From positions 1 through 27,495 of the forward strand of contig JBDRNO010000029.1 in the NCBI GenBank assembly GCA_043811005.1: a stretch of DNA of 27,495 bases. The letters are read 5' to 3'. The position numbers and the translations under genes are program-made. This document shows, piece by piece, positions 23,374 through 27,495 of this stretch. The notes under the pieces are model-generated. The model saw nothing but the letters and a program-made list of their open reading frames with translations, made no database searches and was not told the origin of the DNA. Each line of letters begins with the position of its first letter. Within the stretch, counting starts at the first letter, position 1. Source of the DNA: JBDRNO01 sp043811005. Lineage in GTDB: Bacteria; Bacteroidota; Bacteroidia; NORP154.

Positions 23374-24171
23374 TTATTTTTTTAAGTAATTACCACATAT
23401 TCTCATTGATATAATTGTAAAAAGCGAGATAATAATTAAGATTGATGCTGCTGAAATTGCGAGTTCAATATTTCCTGTTGACATATTCATGAAAACAGCA
23501 AGTGGAAGGGTTTCTGTTTTGAATGTTATAGCACTTGCAATCATAAGTGTTGCTCCAAATTCTCCCAGGCATCTTGCAAAAGACATTGTTGTTCCATTTA
23601 TGATGCCATCCCATGAGAGGGGAATAGTTATTTTAAAAAATGACTCTAACGGACTTGAACCCAACGTTCTTGCAACTGTTTCAAACCTTGAATCAATGGT
23701 TGTAAATGTGGTTTGCATTATTTTGATAAAAAGAGGTGCTGAAATAAAAAACTGGGCTATAATTGCACCTTTAAGTGTAAATACAATATGAATACCAAAA
23801 GCCATCAATTTATTTCCTATCCATCCATTTGCGCCAAAAAGTAAAAGAAGTCCTACACCACAAACCAGTGGCGGGATAGAAATTGGCAGGTCAATCAATG
23901 TTTCAATTAAACTTTTCCCAAAAAAATTATGCCTTGCAAGGTAATATGCCAGAGGCGTTCCGACAATTATTGTAAATACTGTTGCAACAAGGGCGCTAAT
24001 TAAACTCAACTTGACAGAAGATAGGATTTCGGGATTTAATATGCCAGATAATATAGATTTTGGGTTGTAAGTAAAAATAGCGAGCAGGATAAGAACCGTA
24101 AATAATGGGTATATTAATAATATAATGTATCGGAATTTTAATATCTTGTCCATGTATCCGAATTTACTCAC
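23374..24171 (-). CDS. modB: Molybdate/tungstate ABC transporter, permease
   Basis: The 265-residue inner-membrane protein has about six helices. The segment SFARCLGEFGATLMIA near residue 200 is the cytoplasmic EAA loop of ModB-type permeases, which docks with the ATPase. An earlier LPISIPPLVCGVGLL also fits the ModB/WtpB/CysT group. It lies 34 bases after modA in the same orientation, so the two are probably co-transcribed. Tungstate (TupB/WtpB) and molybdate permeases cannot be told apart by eye. Confidence 0.86.
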   Translation of the reverse strand: MSKFGYMDKILKFRYIILLIYPLFTVLILLAIFTYNPKSILSGILNPEILSSVKLSLISALVATVFTIIVGTPLAYYLARHNFFGKSLIETLIDLPISIPPLVCGVGLLLLFGANGWIGNKLMAFGIHIVFTLKGAIIAQFFISAPLFIKIMQTTFTTIDSRFETVARTLGSSPLESFFKITIPLSWDGIINGTTMSFARCLGEFGATLMIASAITFKTETLPLAVFMNMSTGNIELAISAASILIIISLFTIISMRICGNYLKK

Positions 24172-24205
24172 TCTATTGTTTGTTTTTTAAAATTTTTAAA
24201 TCAAT

Positions 24206-24985
24206 TCACAAAGTTATGTCCTTTTCTTCCAGATCCGCATACCCATATTTTTTCCATACATCTTTTTTTGAAATGACAAATTCTTTGAATTTTTCCGCAT
24301 CCTCTTTATTTTTTGAAAAATTTAATACAGCTATCGGGATTATTTTAATAATATTCACTTTTTTATTTATTTCAATAATGTCGGCTTTATTTTGTTTAAT
24401 ATAATTTTTTGCTGAAGAACGCCATACTATTGCAGCATCTGCCTCGTTCAGTACAACATCAAGAGCAAGTTCATTTACATTTGTTCTGGAAGTTGTTACG
24501 GCATTTTTTTTAATGTATTCATAAATACCTGCTTTTTTAAATATTTTTGGTGCAAGGTTGCATATTGCACAAGCATCCTCTTTTGCAAGAGAAATTCTGA
24601 TATTTTCTTTTGATAAATCTTTAATCGAATTTATTTTTTTCGGATTTCCTTTAGCAACTATGATTACAGGAATGTGAAGCACCACAGATTTTGAGGAATC
24701 AATATATCCTTTTTCCTTGGCGGTATTCATAAAGAACCCCGAACCCGGCATAAAGACATCACCTGTTTTTTGCATTTCAATTTTTGCAAAGATCACACCG
24801 CTTCCACCATAAACATAATTTACTTCTATCGCAAATTCTTTTTCAAATTCAACGGCAATTTCATTCATCGGGTCTTTCATTCCAGCGCCAGAATATACCA
24901 ACAATGATTTTTCTTTTTCATATTCACTGCTACATCCGCTGATTATAATAATCACGAACAACCTTATCAAAACATTTTTTTTCAT
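24206..24985 (-). CDS. modA: Molybdate/tungstate-binding lipoprotein
   Basis: The 259-residue product is the periplasmic receptor of the transporter. A lipobox IISGC places the lipidated cysteine at residue 18. The mature start YSGAGMKDPMNEIAVEFEKE follows the ModA pattern (a Ser/Ala-rich loop that holds the oxyanion, then a helix with DPMNEIA), and GGSGVIFAKIE and GDVFMPGSG are the matching second loop. DACAICNLAPKIFKKAG and EADAAIVWRSSAKNY complete the family pattern. Start ATG at 24985 gives the signal at once. A TAATTTTG box lies about 23 bases upstream and an inverted repeat overlaps it, which suggests regulation from the gap shared with the Crp/Fnr gene. Sulfate or thiosulfate is a less likely ligand. 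Confidence 0.86.
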   Translation of the reverse strand: MKKNVLIRLFVIIIISGCSSEYEKEKSLLVYSGAGMKDPMNEIAVEFEKEFAIEVNYVYGGSGVIFAKIEMQKTGDVFMPGSGFFMNTAKEKGYIDSSKSVVLHIPVIIVAKGNPKKINSIKDLSKENIRISLAKEDACAICNLAPKIFKKAGIYEYIKKNAVTTSRTNVNELALDVVLNEADAAIVWRSSAKNYIKQNKADIIEINKKVNIIKIIPIAVLNFSKNKEDAEKFKEFVISKKDVWKKYGYADLEEKDITL

Positions 24986-24996
24986 CTTTTCAGAAC

Positions 24997-25020
24997 ATAG
25001 CTTTTTACAAAATTAGCTAT
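24997..25020. promoter_or_regulatory. Inverted repeat over the modA promoter (candidate operator)
   Basis: ATAGCT (24997-25002) and AGCTAT (25015-25020) are perfect complements with a 12-base spacer, centred on the modA -7 box. It may be a dimeric regulator site. It does not match the FNR/CRP consensus TTGAT…ATCAA. Confidence 0.35.
25008..25015 (-). promoter_or_regulatory. Candidate -7 box for modA
   Basis: The minus strand reads TAATTTTG, matching TAnnTTTG, 23 bases upstream of the modA start at 24985. No -33 TTG at 17-23 bases. The implied leader would be short. Confidence 0.3.
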
Positions 25021-25048
25021 CTTTTTATTTTTATTTGTTTTAAATATT

Positions 25049-25056
25049 TATCTTTG
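25049..25056 (+). promoter_or_regulatory. Candidate -7 box for the Crp/Fnr gene
   Basis: TATCTTTG at 25049-25056 matches TAnnTTTG and lies 25 bases before the ATG at 25081. It overlaps an alternative in-frame TTG at 25054, so transcription would begin downstream of that codon, which supports the ATG as the start. Confidence 0.4.
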
Positions 25057-25080
25057 ACAAATAAATTTATTCCAATTTTA

Positions 25081-25800
25081 ATGAAATTGAAATTTTCAAC
25101 CCCATATTGTGAAACTTGCATATCTAGGATAAGTTCTTTTTTTGCACTTTTAAATGATGAGGACCTTTCAAAAATAGTTGGCAATAAAACATGTGGTTTT
25201 TATAAGAAGGGGCAACCGATTTTTGGTGAGGGTAAAAAGCCCCTTGGAATTTTTTGTATTAGCAAAGGCAAGGTAAAGATTCATAAATTAGGGGATACAG
25301 GAAAGGATCAAATAGTCAGATTAGCTAAGCTAAGTAATATACTTGGATACCGTGCATTTATCAGTGGTGAGTATTATACTGCTTCTGCCACAGCATTGGA
25401 AGATTCGGTAATATGTTTTATTCCTAAGAGTACATTTTCCGAACTCCTTCAGTCCAATCCGGATCTTTCAATGAAATTACTGCAATTTTTATCAAATGAT
25501 CTTAGAACTGCAGAAACACAGATCACCCATTTGGCACAAAGACATGTTAGAGAGCGTTTGGCTGAGACATTATTAATATTAAAAGAATATTACGGTGTAG
25601 AGAATGATGGTGCGACTCTAAGTGTTTCGATGACCCGTGAAGAAATTGCCAACATGGTTGGTACTGCTACAGAAACCGTGATCAGAATATTTTCTGAATT
25701 TAAAAAAGAAAAGTTGATTGGCCTAAACGGGCGCAAACTTAAAATACTTGATCATCCTGCCCTTATTAAAGCATCTAATATTTGGGGTCAAACCCGTTGA
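25081..25800 (+). CDS. Crp/Fnr-family transcriptional regulator
   Basis: The product is 239 residues from the ATG at 25081. It has an N-terminal cyclic-nucleotide-binding-type beta barrel (about 20-135, with GQPIFGEGKKPLGIFCISKGKVKI), a long dimer helix, and a C-terminal Crp-type helix-turn-helix (TREEIANMVGTATETVIRIFSEF, about 180-202). The cAMP-contact pattern RxA is not evident. Near the N terminus it reads YCETCISR, a CxxC pair common in Bacteroidota members of the family, and further cysteines occur at about 38 and 62, so a redox or metal cofactor is possible but not shown. It is divergent from modABC over a short gap with overlapping candidate promoters, so it may regulate that operon, or itself. 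Confidence 0.9.
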   Translation: MKLKFSTPYCETCISRISSFFALLNDEDLSKIVGNKTCGFYKKGQPIFGEGKKPLGIFCISKGKVKIHKLGDTGKDQIVRLAKLSNILGYRAFISGEYYTASATALEDSVICFIPKSTFSELLQSNPDLSMKLLQFLSNDLRTAETQITHLAQRHVRERLAETLLILKEYYGVENDGATLSVSMTREEIANMVGTATETVIRIFSEFKKEKLIGLNGRKLKILDHPALIKASNIWGQTR

Positions 25801-25897
25801 AAACAGGTTATCAAATATGTTGCTAAATATCAACGGAGTGAATATCAAGTAGTTTCAGAATGAATTTTTCTAAGACTAATTTTTACGGGTTTATGTT

Positions 25898-26341
25898 ATG
25901 GAAGTTGTGAGAATTACAAAAGAGTTCTCTTTTGAAATGGCTCATTCTTTGTATGGACATAGCGGTCCATGCAGGAATATTCACGGCCACTCCTACCATT
26001 TATCCGTTACTGTAAAGGGAAAACCCGTGAAAGATCAATCTCTGCCCCAAAATGGGATTGTAATGGATTTTGGTGAAATACAATCAATAGCAGCAAAACT
26101 TATTGATGAGTTTGACCACGCACTTGTGATAAATGCTAATTCCCCACATAATGAATTAAAAGATAACAAGTTGTTTTCTGATAATATCATTCTTTTCCCC
26201 GATCAACCCACTTGTGAAAACCTCATTTTGCATTTTGCCGGTAAAATAAAAGAGGTCTTACCTGATAATATCAATCTACATTGCCTGAAATTAAGGGAAA
26301 CTTCCAGTTCTTATGTAGAGTGGTATGCGGAGGATAATTAG
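25898..26341 (+). CDS. queD: 6-carboxytetrahydropterin synthase / 6-pyruvoyl-tetrahydropterin synthase family
   Basis: The 147-residue product is of the QueD/PTPS family, which makes 6-carboxytetrahydropterin on the way to queuosine. Zinc ligands are visible as the His in FEMAHSL and the HGH of CRNIHGHSYH, with the catalytic Cys three residues before IHGH. FDHALVIN, PTCENL and RETSSSYVEWY complete the active-site set. Length is slightly above the E. coli enzyme because of a loop between NANSPHNE and LFPDQPT. No other queuosine gene is in view. The ATG at 25898 is preceded by an AT-rich leader, 97 bases after the Crp/Fnr stop, and its stop faces the GAPDH stop. Confidence 0.9.
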   Translation: MEVVRITKEFSFEMAHSLYGHSGPCRNIHGHSYHLSVTVKGKPVKDQSLPQNGIVMDFGEIQSIAAKLIDEFDHALVINANSPHNELKDNKLFSDNIILFPDQPTCENLILHFAGKIKEVLPDNINLHCLKLRETSSSYVEWYAEDN

Positions 26342-26395
26342 TTCCTGACAACACATTACGATTCGGAATTTTAAGGATTTAACGCAGATATTAAT

Positions 26396-27430
26396 CTACG
26401 CTATCTTCCCCACTAATTCAGAGATCCGCATAGAGTATCCCATCTCATTATCATACCATCCTATTACTTTAACCATTCTGCCAAGAACTGAAGTCAATTG
26501 TGAGTCAAAAATGCAGGAATGAGAATTCCCTATAATATCAACAGAAACAATCGGGTCTTCAGTATATTCCAAAATACCTTTCATGTTATTTTCTGCAGCT
26601 TGTTTAAATGCATTATTTATTTCTTCAACACTTGCATCCTTTTTAATGGAGCACGTAATGTCAGTGACCGACCCGTTTATGACAGGAACCCTGAGTGCTG
26701 AACCTCCCATTTTTCCCTCTAAATGAGGAAATATTTTTGTGATGGCTTTTGCTGCACCTGTTGATGTTGGGATAATGGAATTTGCTGCTGCGCGGGCTCT
26801 CCTCAAGTCTTTATGAGGGGCATCAATTAAATTTTGATCACCTGTATATGCGTGAATGGTTGTTATGTATCCTGATTCGATACCCCAGTTTTCATCTAAT
26901 ATCTTCACCATCGGAGCTGCACAGTTGGTTGTGCAGGAAGCATTGGAAATAATTTTTTCATCACCGGTTAATGTATCTTCACTTACTCCAATGACAACAC
27001 TTTTTATATTACCTCCACTTGGCGGAGCAGAGATGATAACTTTTTTGGCTCCTGCCTGAATGTGTTCCCCGGCACTCTTTTCATCCCTGAACAAGCCGGT
27101 TGAATCAATAACTATATCAACACCCAGCTCGCCCCATGGTAAATTTGCCGGGCTACGCTCACATAAAATTTTTACCTTGTGCCCATTAGAGCTGCCTGCT
27201 TGTTGTGACGAGCAGCAACAGGATGAAATATAAAGATACCCATCTTTAGTACTGACAGAACCGTCATAAATACCGTGAACCGAATCATATTTAAAAAGAT
27301 GTGCCAGAATTTCGGGGGCAATTATATCATTGATCGCAACCACTTCAATGTTTTCTCTGTTTAACATAGCCCTTAAAGTGATCCTCCCAATGCGCCCAAA
27401 ACCGTTAATTGCTACTTTTGTTTTTGTCAT
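26396..27430 (-). CDS. gap: Glyceraldehyde-3-phosphate dehydrogenase (type I)
   Basis: The enzyme oxidises glyceraldehyde 3-phosphate to 1,3-bisphosphoglycerate with NAD+ or NADP+ and phosphate. The 344-residue product starts with the Rossmann NGFGRIGR motif and has the catalytic Cys in SNASCTTNC, a following HAYTGDQNL segment, RRARAAA and WYDNEMGYS near the C terminus, all as in GapA. Residues about 69-83 (SSCCCSSQQAGSSNG) are foreign to the family, where a short turn normally links strands here (compare NGKKIRV). They are encoded by an imperfect hairpin at 27195-27222 and introduce three adjacent cysteines. Otherwise the protein is intact. The ATG at 27430 follows a TATCTTTG box at the window end. 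Confidence 0.96.
   Translation of the reverse strand: MTKTKVAINGFGRIGRITLRAMLNRENIEVVAINDIIAPEILAHLFKYDSVHGIYDGSVSTKDGYLYISSCCCSSQQAGSSNGHKVKILCERSPANLPWGELGVDIVIDSTGLFRDEKSAGEHIQAGAKKVIISAPPSGGNIKSVVIGVSEDTLTGDEKIISNASCTTNCAAPMVKILDENWGIESGYITTIHAYTGDQNLIDAPHKDLRRARAAANSIIPTSTGAAKAITKIFPHLEGKMGGSALRVPVINGSVTDITCSIKKDASVEEINNAFKQAAENNMKGILEYTEDPIVSVDIIGNSHSCIFDSQLTSVLGRMVKVIGWYDNEMGYSMRISELVGKIA
27195..27222. repeat. Imperfect hairpin inside the GAPDH gene
   Basis: CCTGCTTGTTGT (27195-27206) pairs with GCAGCAACAGG (27212-27222) over eleven base pairs with one bulged C and two G-T pairs, around a five-base loop. It coincides with the non-family SCCCSSQQAG stretch of the protein. Confidence 0.55.
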
Positions 27431-27487
27431 AATATTTTATGTTTTTTTAAATTGTTTTTGTAATTTTGATTAAAATTAAATATGGAA

Positions 27488-27495
27488 CAAAGATA
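27488..27495 (-). promoter_or_regulatory. Candidate -7 box for GAPDH
   Basis: The minus strand reads TATCTTTG, matching TAnnTTTG, about 58 bases upstream of the start codon at 27430. The -33 region is outside the window. Confidence 0.4.

Noticed and set aside
25054..25080. TTG start nine codons upstream for the Crp/Fnr gene
   Set aside because: It overlaps a TATCTTTG promoter box, so the codon would not be transcribed; the ATG at 25081 fits better.

Overview
The window looks like chromosomal DNA of an AT-rich member of the Bacteroidota (Flavobacteriales/Cytophagales-like, probably environmental). The signs are a secreted protein with a C-terminal sorting domain of the type IX secretion kind, a hybrid-histidine-kinase-style double propeller plus Y_Y_Y sensor, TAnnTTTG promoter boxes with few Shine-Dalgarno sequences, a Crp/Fnr regulator of the Bacteroidota type, and many short palindromic repeats between and inside genes. 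No rRNA, tRNA, CRISPR array, phage or transposase gene was seen.

Layout. 1-436 is AT-rich repeat DNA. 437-4271 (minus) carries priA and a phosphofructokinase with the residues of the pyrophosphate-dependent type. 4389-6185 (plus) is a sodium:solute symporter. 6262-11003 (plus) is a three-gene unit: a lipoprotein, a small secreted protein and a very large ABCG-like ABC transporter with an internally duplicated soluble domain. Convergent to it, 11193-15929 (minus) is a SiaA/SiaB/SiaC-type partner-switching module: a membrane PP2C phosphatase with a two-propeller sensor, a SiaB-like kinase and a SiaC-like phosphoprotein, without the diguanylate cyclase that SiaC controls in Pseudomonas. 16262-20631 (plus) holds a methyltransferase, a ZIP metal transporter and two tandem spermidine-synthase-like membrane proteins. 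20632-21241 is a composite array of hairpins. 21242-24985 (minus) holds a sorting-domain secreted protein and a modABC molybdate/tungstate transporter. Divergent from it are a Crp/Fnr regulator and queD. The window ends with GAPDH (minus).

How genes work together. PPi-PFK and GAPDH belong to central carbon metabolism. ModABC would import oxyanion for molybdenum or tungsten enzymes, and the divergent Crp/Fnr gene is a plausible but unproven regulator. The Sia-type module should turn a periplasmic signal into the phosphorylation state of SiaC; its output partner is not in view. The adjacent lipoprotein/secreted protein/ABC unit is a candidate functional neighbour by position only.

The most unusual signal is a set of short palindromic sequences that sit in frame inside protein genes: 33-bp hairpins with a 15-bp stem and 3-nt loop in both priA and the spermidine-synthase-like gene, and weaker cases in the symporter, GAPDH and the propeller phosphatase. 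They coincide with apparent insertions relative to the protein families, recalling the protein-coding palindromic elements of Rickettsia. All calls come from reading the sequence; no search or alignment was run.
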